The notes beneath the pieces were generated by a model. It was given only the letters and a program-made list of their open reading frames with translations. It did no database searches and was not told the DNA's origin. 64,000 bases of DNA from Schlesneria sp. DSM 10557 (lineage in GTDB: Bacteria; Planctomycetota; Planctomycetia; Planctomycetales; Planctomycetaceae). The translations under genes and the position numbers were made by a program. Where the stretch lies: positions 6,719,001 through 6,783,000 of the forward strand of contig NZ_CP124747.1 of NCBI RefSeq assembly GCF_041860085.1, in the 5' to 3' direction. Positions 8,822-18,489 of this stretch are shown here, piece after piece. Within the stretch, counting starts at the first letter, position 1. Every line of letters begins with the position of its first letter.

Positions 8822-9112
8822 ATGTCTACCGATTCTTCAGAGTCCCTCGTCTCAGTTTACTCAACACCCCAGGCATTCGATGCCGCACTTGTGAAAGCCA
8901 TGCTCGCGGATGCAGGGATCGCCGGATCGGTGGAAGACGCTAATGGCCCGTTTCCAGGCATCTCAGCAGTTCCCTGCCATGTGTATGTTCCTGCCGAGTA
9001 CGAAGCGGAAGCGAGAGCTTTAATTGCGGAGCATGAAGCAACGCATCGTGAACGCGTCGAAAGTGAGTTCGAAGAAGTTGAAGCGGAAGATGACGAGCTG
9101 AGCGACGTGTAG
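8822..9112 (+). CDS. DUF2007 domain protein
   Basis: A 96-residue protein of the DUF2007 family (small alpha/beta proteins called putative signal transducers, function unproven). The core is SVYSTPQAFDAALVKAMLADAGI (about residues 11-33), then a short loop and HVYVPAEYEAEARALIAEHE (about 53-72). The last 25 residues are strongly acidic (EFEEVEAEDDELSDV). CGGAG precedes the ATG. It stands 59 bases before the hydroxyproline epimerase gene on the same strand and could share its transcript, but no functional link is known. Confidence 0.85.
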   Translation: MSTDSSESLVSVYSTPQAFDAALVKAMLADAGIAGSVEDANGPFPGISAVPCHVYVPAEYEAEARALIAEHEATHRERVESEFEEVEAEDDELSDV

Positions 9113-9171
9113 CCGAACGCTCTCTCGTTCCGTTTGCGCTCGTCCCGTTCTGGTTTTTCTCCACGTGATCC

Positions 9172-10179
9172 ATGCGTGACCTTTTCAAGAAACACCTCGT
9201 TCACGTCATAGACTCACATACCGGCGGAGAGCCAACGCGTGTCGTGATCGCGGGGGGGCCTGATCTCGGAAGTGGCTCGCTTGCTGAGCGAAGAATTCAC
9301 TTCCGAGATCTCTTTGACGATTTTCGTTCTGCGGTCATCAACGAGCCGCGCGGCTCGGACGTACTGGTGGGAGCACTCTTGTGTGAGCCCGTCGATCCGC
9401 TGGCGGTGGCAGGCGTCATCTATTTCAACAACGTCGGCCCACTTTGGATGTGTGGGCACGCCACCATCGGACTTGCGGTCACACTCGGCCATCTTGGCCG
9501 GATCCAGGCGGGAACGCACCGGTTGGAAACTCCTGTCGGGACGGTACTTTTCGACTACGACGGAGCCAACCGTGTCGTCTTTGACAATGTCCCCAGCTAC
9601 CGCTTCGCGCAAGGGATCACAATTGACGTTGAGGAAATCGGCCCCGTGACCGGCGACGTCGCCTGGGGAGGAAACTGGTTTTTTCTGGTCGATTTCGCAT
9701 CGCTGCCAGGGCTAACGTCCCGATTGGCGGGGGTATCCGTCCCATTCCGCTTGTCAGAAGTCGACCTTCTTACCCAAATCGCGCAGCGTATTCGGCGGGC
9801 TCTTCGCGAGAATGGAATAACGGGCGCAGAAGGGGGAGAAATCGACCACATTGAATTCATCGGCCCGCCCGTCGACCCACAGAACCACGGCCGTAACTTT
9901 GTGCTGTGTCCCGGAGCGGCCTATGACCGCTCACCGTGCGGGACGGGGACGTCAGCGAAACTGGCCTGTCTGGCAGCGGATCGAAAGCTAATGCCGGGAG
10001 AAGTCTGGCGACAGGAGAGTATTCTTGGGAGTGTCTTTGAGGGGACATTCCGCTACGAGAACGGCCACATCATTCCCCGAATTGCCGGAACCGCCTACAT
10101 CACGGCGGAGGCAAATCTGATTCTTGACCCGGCGGACCCATTTCAAATGGGAATCACCCCCGAGCGGTGCAGTTCCTGA
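9172..10179 (+). CDS. 4-hydroxyproline 2-epimerase (proline racemase family)
   Basis: A 335-residue proline racemase-family enzyme. Both catalytic cysteines are present: Cys94 in MCGHATIG and Cys256 in RSPCGTGTSA. This argues for an epimerase or racemase and against the trans-3-hydroxyproline dehydratase branch, which has Thr at the first position. The N-terminal VIDSHTGGEPTRVV (about residues 12-25) is typical. The reaction would be trans-4-hydroxy-L-proline to cis-4-hydroxy-D-proline. The next gene, 76 bases downstream, is an FAD oxidase of the type that takes the D-epimer further, which supports this substrate over free proline. The substrate is inference from context. Confidence 0.9.
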   Translation: MRDLFKKHLVHVIDSHTGGEPTRVVIAGGPDLGSGSLAERRIHFRDLFDDFRSAVINEPRGSDVLVGALLCEPVDPLAVAGVIYFNNVGPLWMCGHATIGLAVTLGHLGRIQAGTHRLETPVGTVLFDYDGANRVVFDNVPSYRFAQGITIDVEEIGPVTGDVAWGGNWFFLVDFASLPGLTSRLAGVSVPFRLSEVDLLTQIAQRIRRALRENGITGAEGGEIDHIEFIGPPVDPQNHGRNFVLCPGAAYDRSPCGTGTSAKLACLAADRKLMPGEVWRQESILGSVFEGTFRYENGHIIPRIAGTAYITAEANLILDPADPFQMGITPERCSS

Positions 10180-10255
10180 AGAAATGTGGTAAATGAACAG
10201 GAACTTATTGGTCACCTTTTCTGAAATGAATCGAGTTCGCTGAGGAGTTTGAGAG

Positions 10256-11521
10256 TTGAGTCAACGCGTGGTCGTCATCGGCGGTGGTGTCATCGGAGCG
10301 GCCTGCGCTCACTATCTCAGTCAATCCGGTTCTCGGGTCACGATTGTCGAAAAGAAGACCATCGGCAGCGGAGCGGCGCATGGCAATTGCGGATACGTCT
10401 GCCCGAGCCACATTCTTCCACTGCCCGGTCCCGGCGTGATGAAGAAGACGCTTAAAGCGATGATCAGTCCGAACTCGCCGTTTTCCATCAAGCCTCGGCT
10501 GGATCTGTCGCTGTGGCGGTTTCTGCTCGAGTTTGCCCGTCACTGCAATATGAAGGACATGCTCGCATCGGGCGTCACCCTGCAGTTGATGCTCAATTCG
10601 TCCAAGGCTCTTTACGAGGAACTCTTCGCCAACGAGCCCATTGATGCGGAATGGCAGATGTCCGGCATCCTCTACCCATTTCTGCATCAAGCGGGGATGG
10701 AGCACTTTGCCGAGACGAATCAGATCCTCAGAACTCACTTCAATCACGGTGCCGACCGCTACGATGGCGATGCAGTGACAGAACTGGAACCGGCTCTGAA
10801 ACCGGGACTTGCGGGGGGGTGGCATTTCCCCGGAGACGCTCATTTGCGCCCTGACAAGCTGATGTCGTCGTGGAAGAAGCTGCTGGAATCTCGTGGTGTT
10901 GATATTCGAGAACATCATGAATTCCTGGGCTTCACGACCGGCCGTCAGGTGGCAAGTAACGGTCATGCCGCAATTACTGCAGCCAAAACATCCCAGGGCG
11001 AAATTGAAGCGGACGCCTTTGTTGTTGCCACCGGTGCCTGGACCCCGTTGCTGAACCAGCATCTGGGATGCAAGGTTCCGATCCAGCCCGGAAAAGGCTA
11101 CTCGTTGACGATGGCCCGGCCAGAAAAGTGTCCCCGTATGCCGCTGATCTTCGAAGAGCATCGCGTCGCCGTGACGCCATGGCCCTCTGGCTATCGTCTG
11201 GGATCAATCATGGAGTTCGCGGGATACGATTCGACTCTGAACCCGCGGCGGATTGCCATGCTGAGGAGCGGGGCGAGCCACTATCTACATGAACCAACGG
11301 GCGATCCCGTGATCGAAGAGTGGTTCGGATGGCGCCCGATGACGCCAGACAGCCTGCCCATCATCGACCGCAGCCCCCGCGCAGAGAATGTCTACATTGC
11401 CGCAGGACATAACATGATTGGGGTGTCGATGGCGACTGCGACTGGCAAACTGATTTCTGAACTCATCCACCGGCAGCCAACGCATATTCCGGTTGAGCCA
11501 ATGTCTGTTCGCCGCTTCTGA
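10256..11521 (+). CDS. FAD-dependent D-amino acid dehydrogenase (DadA-like; likely D-hydroxyproline dehydrogenase)
   Basis: A 421-residue DAO-family flavoenzyme. The dinucleotide motif VVVIGGGVIGAACAHYL (about residues 4-20) ends in VEKK, with the Glu that binds the ribose. The C-terminal GWRPMTPDSLPIIDRSP and AAGHNMIGVSMATATGKL segments are typical of DadA-like enzymes. The start is TTG at 10256, preceded by GAGGAG at a suitable distance; there is no in-frame ATG close by. Following the epimerase gene, it most likely oxidises cis-4-hydroxy-D-proline to pyrroline-4-hydroxy-2-carboxylate. The later pathway enzymes (deaminase and ketoglutarate semialdehyde dehydrogenase) are not in this window. 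Confidence 0.88.
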   Translation: MSQRVVVIGGGVIGAACAHYLSQSGSRVTIVEKKTIGSGAAHGNCGYVCPSHILPLPGPGVMKKTLKAMISPNSPFSIKPRLDLSLWRFLLEFARHCNMKDMLASGVTLQLMLNSSKALYEELFANEPIDAEWQMSGILYPFLHQAGMEHFAETNQILRTHFNHGADRYDGDAVTELEPALKPGLAGGWHFPGDAHLRPDKLMSSWKKLLESRGVDIREHHEFLGFTTGRQVASNGHAAITAAKTSQGEIEADAFVVATGAWTPLLNQHLGCKVPIQPGKGYSLTMARPEKCPRMPLIFEEHRVAVTPWPSGYRLGSIMEFAGYDSTLNPRRIAMLRSGASHYLHEPTGDPVIEEWFGWRPMTPDSLPIIDRSPRAENVYIAAGHNMIGVSMATATGKLISELIHRQPTHIPVEPMSVRRF

Positions 11522-12054
11522 TTGCAGTTTTTTTTCAGTTCTTGTTGACAAAGCTGACCGTCTGGCCGATACTTTACATACACGAGCAGTTTGGTGATAT
11601 ATTGGATGAGGCCTCAGGCCCACCTCGTATTGAAAAAATCTTGCTGACCGGCAAAGTCCGGAGGTATGGAGTAGAGACCAGGGAGGTCTCGATGCGTTGT
11701 TCTCGCCCTGAACGCGACTGGCCTGTTGCGCCATTCCAATTTCGAAAAACGGCTAGCCGGGTAAGGTTTGTTTCCTACCTGGGTACGTCTGCCCGAGGCT
11801 CCTTCGCCGGAGCCGGTCGTCAAGACGTTCGTTGTTCTGCGGAAGATTGTCCGTCGTTGCCACTCGCCCATTCCTGGATGACTCATCCCGTTCACCGGTA
11901 TGCCGCATCCGTCTGCAGTGAGTGTTGTTGCTGAGTCCGAGGCGACTTCGTACTCGCCCGAACTCAGGCGTGCGCCCTCTTCTTTTGGCGCGCAATCTGG
12001 GTGGTGATCCCGGTTTCATACGACGAACCCTACTTCTTTCTATTGCGGGACAAC
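11522..12054. other. 533-base intergenic region with promoter and several hairpins
   Basis: The region follows the FAD oxidase gene. It starts with a run of eight T residues near 11529, then a good sigma70-type promoter (listed), and then about 480 bases before the next gene. Inside are several short stems, among them GAGACC/GGTCTC near 11680 and GGCTCC/GGAGCC near 11800. Minus-strand frames here show no recognisable protein. Confidence 0.5.
11545..11573 (+). promoter_or_regulatory. Sigma70-like promoter
   Basis: TTGACA at 11545-11550, a 17-base spacer, then GATACT at 11568-11573 (4 of 6 to TATAAT). It would drive a transcript through a long leader into the DUF1549/DUF1553 gene, or a separate small RNA. 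Found by eye only. Confidence 0.45.
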
Positions 12055-14778
12055 ATGAATCGCTTTGCTCCTTTCACGCATCTCGGCGCAAACCGTCGCG
12101 GTCTGCGGATCCGAATTGGACTATTGGCTCTGAGTTTTTCCGGCTTTGTACAGCTTCTTCCACTTCATGCAGCCGACAACCGGCCTTCGGACGATCCGGC
12201 CAAGGTTGAGTTTTTTGAGAAGAAAATTCGTCCGCTCCTGCTGGAGAACTGCATCAACTGCCATTCCGCAGAAAACGGTGGAAAAGGTGGATTGCGAGTT
12301 GACGATCGAAATGGGTTGATTGAAGGAGGTGGGCGCGGTCCTGGACTCGTACCGGGTAAGCCCCAGGAAAGTCTTTTGATCAAAGTCGTGCGACATCAGG
12401 GGCTGCAGATGCCCCCCCAAAAGAAACTGACGGATGATCAGATTGCGGATCTGGAAAAGTGGATTCTCGACGGTGCGACCTGGCCGGCTGTAGAGATTCC
12501 GGATGATTTGACCGGCCCCAAACCCGAGTACGATGAACTCAAACGGAATCACTGGGCATGGCAGCCACTCAAGGCCGTGGTGCCACCCACGGTCACAAGC
12601 GAAGCGTTTGCGGCCAATCCCATCGACCAATTCATTTTCAGCAAATGGGCCGAAGCGGGACTGCAGCCAGCCCCGGATGCCGACAAGATTGCACTGATTC
12701 GTCGCGTTACCTTCGACCTGACCGGAATTCCCCCCACCGTTGATGAGATTGACCGCTTTCTGAGTGATGATTCTGACAAGGCTTTTGAGAAGGTCGTCGA
12801 TCGATTGCTGAAGTCTTCGGCTTATGGGGAACGATGGGGGCGTCACTGGCTGGATCTCGCCCGTTACGGCGAATCCACTGGCTCGGCACGGAATATCCCT
12901 CTGCCCCACGCCTGGCGTTACCGTGATTACGTCATCGACTCATTTACGAACGATAAGCCCTACGATCAGTTCATTCGTGAACAGATTGCCGGGGACCTGC
13001 TTCCCGCCAACTCTCCGACCGAAAAAGCAGAGCAACTGATTGCGACGGGCTTTCTGGCGATTGGCGTGAAAGACGTCAACCAGCGGTTCAAAATCCGGTT
13101 CATCATGGACAACGTCGATGAGCAGATCGACACGGTTACCCGTTCTGTTCTGGCGTTGACCGCAAGTTGCGCCCGTTGCCACGATCACAAGTTCGACCCC
13201 ATTCCAGCGGTCGACTATTACGCGCTGGCAGGGATCTTCCAGAGCAGTGACTTGTGCGCCGGTGTCAGAAGCAAGATGGGGGGCGGCGGTCTCGATTACT
13301 ACGACAACACGTTGCTGCTGCAGGTGGGGGCCGATGCCAAAACCGATCCGCAACTTGCAGAGAAGATCGAAGCGGCGACGCAGGCGTTTGAAAAGGCACG
13401 TGCCGAGTTTGAAGCGATTCGGGGCACACCAGAAGGTCTCGCAGTCGGTCCTAATGGCAAGCCCAAACAGCAGGCGTTCCGGGCACGCATGAACAAGGCT
13501 CAGCAGGAACTTCTCGCACTGACCGATCCTGCCGTCATTGGAAAAGTGGCGTACGGAGTCCGGGATGGAAAGAAGATCAGTGACACCGAAGTCCGCATCC
13601 GGGGAGAAGCCGAACTGCAAGGCCCGACGGTTCCACGTGGTTTCCTGAGTTTGCTCGAATGGCCTGAACAGCCAAAGGTGAATCCGAAACAGAGTGGACG
13701 TCTGGAACTGGCCGAGTGGCTGACGAGTGAGCAGAACCCGCTGACTCAGCGAGTCATCGTTAACCGGATCTGGCAGCACCTGTTCCAGCGCGGGATTGTC
13801 TCGACAGTGGATAACTTTGGAACGACTGGCGACAAGCCCTCGCATCCGGAACTTCTGGATTACCTGGCGAAGCAGTTCGTTGACGAAGGCTGGTCGGTCA
13901 AGAAGTTGATTCGATCGATCGTCCTGAGTCATACGTACCGGCTCAGTGCCGATTCCGTCAGCTCCAATCTGGCGATTGATCCCGGAAATCGGTTCCTGTG
14001 GCGACACAGTCCTCGCCGCCTGGACGCGGAAGAGATTCGTGATGCCATGCTGGCTGCATCGGGGCAGCTCAATCCCGTCCGTCCTGAAGGGTCGCCAGCA
14101 AAAGACTTCAAAGTGATCGAAATGAGGAACAATGGTCCGGAAGCTCGCAACCTGAGCGAACAGTCATTGGCCAGCGTCTCACGCAGCATCTATCTGCCGC
14201 TGGTGCGTGGTGTCACTCCTCGCTCTCTCGAAGTCTTCGACTTCGCAGAACAGGGAATGGTGACCGGCAGTCGCGATACAACGACGGTTCCGACCCAGGC
14301 GCTCTACCTGCTGAACGATCCGTTCGTACGTAAACAGGCACTCGCGCTTGCGGAACGAGTTGTCCAGCAGCCGAACCTCAGCGATGTCGAGCGGGTCAAC
14401 CTGGTCTACAGACTCGCGCTCGGCCGCCAGGCGAATCCGACAGAGATCGAACGAGCCACCGGGTTTGTTGCAGAGATCGAATCTGCCACCCAGCCGGCCT
14501 ACGCTGCGGCGGAAGTCAATCTGGTTGCCGATGCCGCAAATCCTGCTACCCCCGCGACGTTGACCAAGGGGCCTCAAGGGAATTCCCGACCGCAGGCGGC
14601 AAGTGACGCGACGGCGGCAGCGGTACTTCCGGTGATTCCTGTGAATCCCGACGACATCGATCCTGTTGATGCACCCGTCAAAGAAACTGTGATTGAAGCC
14701 AGTGATGCCAGGACAGCGGCCTGGTGGAGCTTCTGTCAGGCAGTCCTGGGAGCAGCGGAGTTCCAGTATCTGAAGTAA
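12055..14778 (+). CDS. Secreted PSCyt1-DUF1549-DUF1553 protein
   Basis: A 907-residue planctomycete protein. A signal peptide (about residues 17-40) is followed by a cytochrome-like PSCyt1 domain with a CINCH haem-type motif (Cys66, Cys69, His70). DUF1549 (PSCyt2) covers roughly 175-390, with FDLTGIPPT and GERWGRHWLDLARY, and ends at a second CxxCH (CARCHDHKFDPIP). DUF1553 (PSD1) runs from about 540 to the end, with NPLTQRVIVNRIWQHLF and SHPELLDYLA. I prefer ATG at 12055 to the upstream GTG at 12001 because it places the signal peptide correctly. It is followed 71 bases later by a DUF1501 gene, the usual pair. Function is unknown; roles in polysaccharide breakdown have been suggested for such pairs. 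Confidence 0.9.
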   Translation: MNRFAPFTHLGANRRGLRIRIGLLALSFSGFVQLLPLHAADNRPSDDPAKVEFFEKKIRPLLLENCINCHSAENGGKGGLRVDDRNGLIEGGGRGPGLVPGKPQESLLIKVVRHQGLQMPPQKKLTDDQIADLEKWILDGATWPAVEIPDDLTGPKPEYDELKRNHWAWQPLKAVVPPTVTSEAFAANPIDQFIFSKWAEAGLQPAPDADKIALIRRVTFDLTGIPPTVDEIDRFLSDDSDKAFEKVVDRLLKSSAYGERWGRHWLDLARYGESTGSARNIPLPHAWRYRDYVIDSFTNDKPYDQFIREQIAGDLLPANSPTEKAEQLIATGFLAIGVKDVNQRFKIRFIMDNVDEQIDTVTRSVLALTASCARCHDHKFDPIPAVDYYALAGIFQSSDLCAGVRSKMGGGGLDYYDNTLLLQVGADAKTDPQLAEKIEAATQAFEKARAEFEAIRGTPEGLAVGPNGKPKQQAFRARMNKAQQELLALTDPAVIGKVAYGVRDGKKISDTEVRIRGEAELQGPTVPRGFLSLLEWPEQPKVNPKQSGRLELAEWLTSEQNPLTQRVIVNRIWQHLFQRGIVSTVDNFGTTGDKPSHPELLDYLAKQFVDEGWSVKKLIRSIVLSHTYRLSADSVSSNLAIDPGNRFLWRHSPRRLDAEEIRDAMLAASGQLNPVRPEGSPAKDFKVIEMRNNGPEARNLSEQSLASVSRSIYLPLVRGVTPRSLEVFDFAEQGMVTGSRDTTTVPTQALYLLNDPFVRKQALALAERVVQQPNLSDVERVNLVYRLALGRQANPTEIERATGFVAEIESATQPAYAAAEVNLVADAANPATPATLTKGPQGNSRPQAASDATAAAVLPVIPVNPDDIDPVDAPVKETVIEASDARTAAWWSFCQAVLGAAEFQYLK

Positions 14779-14849
14779 CTGATCACGCCGACACGGCAGG
14801 TTCTGCATCGAACATTTTCAATTCAATCCACCAGACAAGGTTTACGAAT

Positions 14850-16250
14850 ATGAGCTCAGAACAGTCATCGATCATCGATCCCCACTCGATCACACGTCGT
14901 CAGGCACTGAAAGCGGCGAATGCCGGCTTCGGTTATCTGGCCCTTGCGAGTCTGCTCCGTGAGACCGCTCCTCGTCAGGCCGTTGCGTCTCAGCAGGCGA
15001 CTCCTGAACGCCCTCTCGCACCAAAGCCACCGCAATTTCCTGTTAAGGCCAAGCGAATCATCTTCCTCTTTATGGAAGGGGCGATGTCACAGGTCGACAC
15101 TCTAGATTACAAACCCCAGCTTCAGGCCGATGATGGGAAAGTCGGGCCGGGCGGCGGGACGCTGACCGGTTCCAAGTTCAAGTTTTCGCAGCATGGCGAA
15201 ACGGGAACCTGGGTCTCCGAGCTGTATCCGAATTTGGCACGCCATGTCGACAAGTTGTGCTTCCTGCGGGGACTGCATACCGACACTCCGGCTCATCCGC
15301 AGGCCGTAATTCAACTGCATACGGGAGCGGCTCAGGCGCAGTTGACCCGGCCTTCGATGGGGGCCTGGCTGATGTACAGCCTGGGAACAGAGAATCAGGA
15401 CCTTCCCGGGTACATCACGATCAATCCGCCACCGAACTTTGGTGGTGCCGTGAATTATGGAAGTGCCTTCCTGCCTGCTCACTATCAGGGAACCAAGATC
15501 AACGACAGCGGTTACTTGCCCAACATCAAGGCCGAGACTTCGACGTCACTACAGCGTCGTCAGATCGACTTGATTCAGTCGATGAATCGCGATTTTAGTG
15601 GGAATCCCAGTGCACCTGATCAACTGGAAGGGGTGATCCAGTCGTATGAGCTCGCTTTCAAAATGCAGGGGAAAGTGCCTGAACTACTGGATATTTCGAG
15701 TGAACCACAACACGTGCTGGACGCCTACGGGGTGAAGCCAGGTCCGCAAGGTGCCTTCGCCCGACAGTGCCTGATGGCTCGGCGTCTCAGCGAAGCGGGG
15801 GTTCGGTTCGTTGAGATCTGCCAGCCGGGGTGGGACCACCACAACAATCTGCATAAAGGGCTGATCAAAAACTGCTCGGAAACGGACCAGCCGACGGCCG
15901 CGCTCCTTGCCGACCTCGAGCAACGCGGGATGCTCGAAGACACGCTGGTGCTGTTTGGCAGCGAGTTTGGACGCCTGCCGACGGCGCAGGGACAGGATGG
16001 CCGGGATCACAACATCACGGGCTACCCGATGTGGCTGGCTGGAGCCGGGGTCAAGCGAGGCTTCTCTTATGGAGCCACCGACGAATACGGACGACTGGCT
16101 GTGGAAGGTCGGATGCACACCACGGACCTGCACGCCACGCTGCTCGCACTGATGGGACTGGATCACGAGTCGCTGACCTATGAATACGCGGGACGTGACT
16201 TCCGATTAACGGACGTCAAAGGGAACGTGGTGCGGGAAATTTTCGCTTGA
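14850..16250 (+). CDS. DUF1501 domain protein paired with DUF1549/1553 protein
   Basis: A 466-residue DUF1501 protein. A twin-arginine-like signal, TRRQALKAANAGFGYLALAS, sits at about residues 14-33, suggesting export of a folded protein. Family segments are RIIFLFMEGAMSQVDTLDYK (about 67-86), HPQAVIQLHTGAAQAQ, and the C-terminal LFGSEFGRLPTAQGQDGRDH. The open frame extends upstream to 14724, but ATG at 14850 fits the signal peptide and leaves the previous gene free. With the DUF1549/DUF1553 gene it forms a standard planctomycete operon. The role is unknown. Confidence 0.88.
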   Translation: MSSEQSSIIDPHSITRRQALKAANAGFGYLALASLLRETAPRQAVASQQATPERPLAPKPPQFPVKAKRIIFLFMEGAMSQVDTLDYKPQLQADDGKVGPGGGTLTGSKFKFSQHGETGTWVSELYPNLARHVDKLCFLRGLHTDTPAHPQAVIQLHTGAAQAQLTRPSMGAWLMYSLGTENQDLPGYITINPPPNFGGAVNYGSAFLPAHYQGTKINDSGYLPNIKAETSTSLQRRQIDLIQSMNRDFSGNPSAPDQLEGVIQSYELAFKMQGKVPELLDISSEPQHVLDAYGVKPGPQGAFARQCLMARRLSEAGVRFVEICQPGWDHHNNLHKGLIKNCSETDQPTAALLADLEQRGMLEDTLVLFGSEFGRLPTAQGQDGRDHNITGYPMWLAGAGVKRGFSYGATDEYGRLAVEGRMHTTDLHATLLALMGLDHESLTYEYAGRDFRLTDVKGNVVREIFA

Positions 16251-16348
16251 GGGAATTGAGTCCCCGGGAAATGGTAGCAGTAGCGAACGTGTCAATTATT
16301 GAAAGCGGCTCGATGCATCTCCAGTCCCATCAGAGTAAGGAAGCTGAC

Positions 16349-16510
16349 GTGGAACCTGATTCCAACCGCCAGGACGTCGTATTGCACGAGATTGTCCGAG
16401 CCCTGAAGGGGCTTCAGTTCGGAGAAGTAACCGTAACCATTCGGGATGGACGTGTCGTCCAGATCGATCGAGTGACGCGGAATCGACAGGTCCTGCCCAA
16501 AAAGACCTGA
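16349..16510 (+). CDS. YezD-like DUF2292 small protein
   Basis: A 53-residue protein matching the YezD/DUF2292 pattern: EIVRALKGLQFGEVTVTI then RDGRVVQIDRVTRNR. I choose GTG at 16349 because AAGGA lies 7 bases before it and the length fits the family; in-frame ATGs at 16271 and 16313 would add 26 or 12 residues. The family is often found near sulfur-assimilation genes in other bacteria, but here it simply follows the DUF1501 gene. Function is unknown. Confidence 0.75.
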   Translation: MEPDSNRQDVVLHEIVRALKGLQFGEVTVTIRDGRVVQIDRVTRNRQVLPKKT

Positions 16511-17217
16511 AGGGATTGGTTCTGTAAAAAATATCTGCACTGCAGTTGTTGATAATGGACGAGACGAGAAGTCCGCCATGCCGTAGGACTGCGAGGACGA
16601 CGGGCAACAGCCTAAGTCCCCGCATGGTGCTCAAGGAGATCTGTATGCAGGCGGCAAGCCGCCAGTCAAATGCACTGAATTACCACTGAATGAATCGTAG
16701 AGACACGGTGGGGTGCTCGCTCTTTGTGGAACGCCAATCATGGTCTCACCCGTATCGCCCGTACCTCCTCAGGAGGGCGGGCAACAGGTGGGCCATAAGA
16801 GGTTGAATGAGGGATGACCGGGGTCTGGTTGAGTGACGTCAGCCGCACAGAACTTCTTTCCCTTCAATCTGCCGGCAATCACCTGCAAAAGTACGACGCA
16901 GAATGTGATCCTCAGGCTGGGCCAGTTCCAATTCAGGATATCCATCGCTTCTTCATCTTCAGTTCGCGCGAAAACTTGGTGGGCTCACCTGTCGAGTACC
17001 TGGAGTTGAGTTCGTTAACTCACTGTTCTCCCAGGGTGGATAGAGGCGACGTGACAGCCATCGTCACGTTGAGACGAAGCGCGAGAAGTCTGACAGAAGG
17101 CGTTATTCCCTGGGTGCGATCCTCGCTGTTGTCGGTAAGAAATCGAATCAAATTATTAGCCATTATCCATATGTCTATCTCATCTTGAATTTTGAAATGC
17201 TTAGGAGAGAGTAAAAA
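16511..17217. other. 707-base region without a supported gene
   Basis: The region lies between the YezD-like and the DUF1559 genes. A 124-codon frame at 16814-17188 has no recognisable features. Two hairpins are visible: GGCGG/CCGCC near 16644-16657, and GCCCG plus CCTCC paired with GGAGG plus CGGGC near 16760-16787. The sequence CGGGCAACAG occurs twice (about 16600 and 16784). Bases 17141-17217 are AT-rich and probably hold the promoter of the next gene. Confidence 0.45.
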
Positions 17218-18300
17218 ATGTGGCGAGAAACGATGACCGCGAAGTCAGCACAACCGGGTGTGCTTCGACAGCCACTTCGAGCGGAAGTGCGGGGACGTGG
17301 ATTCACTTTGATCGAACTGCTGGTTGTGATTGCGATTATCGCTGTTCTGATTGCCCTGCTGCTGCCGGCCGTTCAGCAGGCGCGAGAAGCAGCCCGTCGG
17401 ACACAATGCCGCAATAATCTCAAGCAGATCGGCCTGGCGATTCATAATTACCTCGACATCCATGATCGCTTTCCGCCCGGTCACTACTGGTCGAGTAACA
17501 CGAAAGACAATGGTGGAACTGGCTGGCTTTGGGGATCTCACCTGCTGCCGCAGATGGATCAGGCACCGCTTTATAGCACGATTGATTTCGGTTCGAGGTG
17601 CTGCCTTGAGAATCCCGTTACACCGGGAGAAATCAACAATACGATCGCGGTTCAGGTACCACTCCCGTTCATCATTTGCCCTTCGGACGTTGCACCGAAA
17701 GTTGCGGCAACGCCCGCGGCGGATGGAGTTCACATGCAGGCCGTCACGAGTTATTGCGGAAATGGAGGCTCGTTCGATAACAGCCACTACAACGAAACCA
17801 GTACACAGTTCGCGAATGGGCTGTTCATGCGCAGCCGACTTCCCTCAGCAACGGCGACGACGCCCGTCTGCAAGAAGCTGAGCGAAATTACGGACGGCAC
17901 GTCGAACACGATTCTGACGTCGGAGTCGTCATGGTTGTCGACGATCAGTGACGAAGGGGCGGCGGGCCGAGTCGGTCGCAAGCGATTCTACGGATCGGCT
18001 GCAGCATCGAACCGGAGTATCAATGAAGGTGTCGCAGCAATGAATCCGCCGAATTCGGCGGTTAACACCACCATCCGTCGCGCGGCGTCCAGTATGCACG
18101 TCGGTGGGGCCTTCTTCGGGATGGCTGATGGCAGCGTCCGGTTCATCAGCGAAAACATCAATCACACTGGCCGGACCTGGGCAAAGCGCAACACACCGAA
18201 CCCCAACGATCCGTTTGATTCGGTCAACGGTGGGGCTGCTTACGGGCTGTACCAGCGATTGTGGTCCATCGCCGATGGCCATCCTGTTTCCGAGTTTTAA
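17218..18300 (+). CDS. DUF1559 prepilin-like protein
   Basis: A 360-residue planctomycete DUF1559 protein. The type IV prepilin N-terminus is at [20 protein letters not shown] (residues 27-46): cleavage and methylation would fall between Gly28 and Phe29, and Glu33 is the conserved Glu5. The following helix carries [18 protein letters not shown]. The C-terminal H-X9-DG motif is present ([12 protein letters not shown], near base 18099). AGGAGAG precedes the ATG. The family has many copies per planctomycete genome and is thought to form or decorate surface pseudopilus-like structures. A strong terminator follows; a small lipoprotein gene lies next, a frequent pairing. Confidence 0.92.
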   Translation: MWRETMTAKSAQPGVLRQPLRAEVRGRGFTLIELLVVIAIIAVLIALLLPAVQQAREAARRTQCRNNLKQIGLAIHNYLDIHDRFPPGHYWSSNTKDNGGTGWLWGSHLLPQMDQAPLYSTIDFGSRCCLENPVTPGEINNTIAVQVPLPFIICPSDVAPKVAATPAADGVHMQAVTSYCGNGGSFDNSHYNETSTQFANGLFMRSRLPSATATTPVCKKLSEITDGTSNTILTSESSWLSTISDEGAAGRVGRKRFYGSAAASNRSINEGVAAMNPPNSAVNTTIRRAASSMHVGGAFFGMADGSVRFISENINHTGRTWAKRNTPNPNDPFDSVNGGAAYGLYQRLWSIADGHPVSEF

Positions 18301-18314
18301 CTTGACTGAAGTAA

Positions 18315-18359
18315 CACGTCCGCACTCGTTGCAGTGCGGACGTGCACGAAATTCTTTTT
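18315..18359 (+). terminator. Intrinsic terminator after the DUF1559 gene
   Basis: A perfect 12-bp stem (CACGTCCGCACT with AGTGCGGACGTG) closes a 6-base loop at 18315-18344, followed after a few bases by TTCTTTTT. It starts 14 bases past the stop codon. Confidence 0.8.
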
Positions 18360-18489
18360 GCTTGTGCAGCGGATCGCTGTCAATTGGTGACGAAGACTGT
18401 TGGCCGAGACTCGTGGGACGGGATGACTCAGTTTCATGCGTCACTTCAGGCAGACAGGTCTTGAGCATCCTCCAGCCATTCAGAGGACG

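Noticed and set aside
10205..11161. 318-codon minus-strand frame opposite the FAD oxidase
   Set aside because: It is antisense to a clear flavoenzyme and has no recognisable motif.
11640..11670. GGCAAAGTCCGGAGG, resembling the RNase P RNA core
   Set aside because: The rest of the RNase P RNA consensus is not found nearby, so the match is probably chance.
16814..17188. 124-codon + frame in the long gap before the DUF1559 gene
   Set aside because: No family, no ribosome-binding site and a composition like random GC-rich frames.
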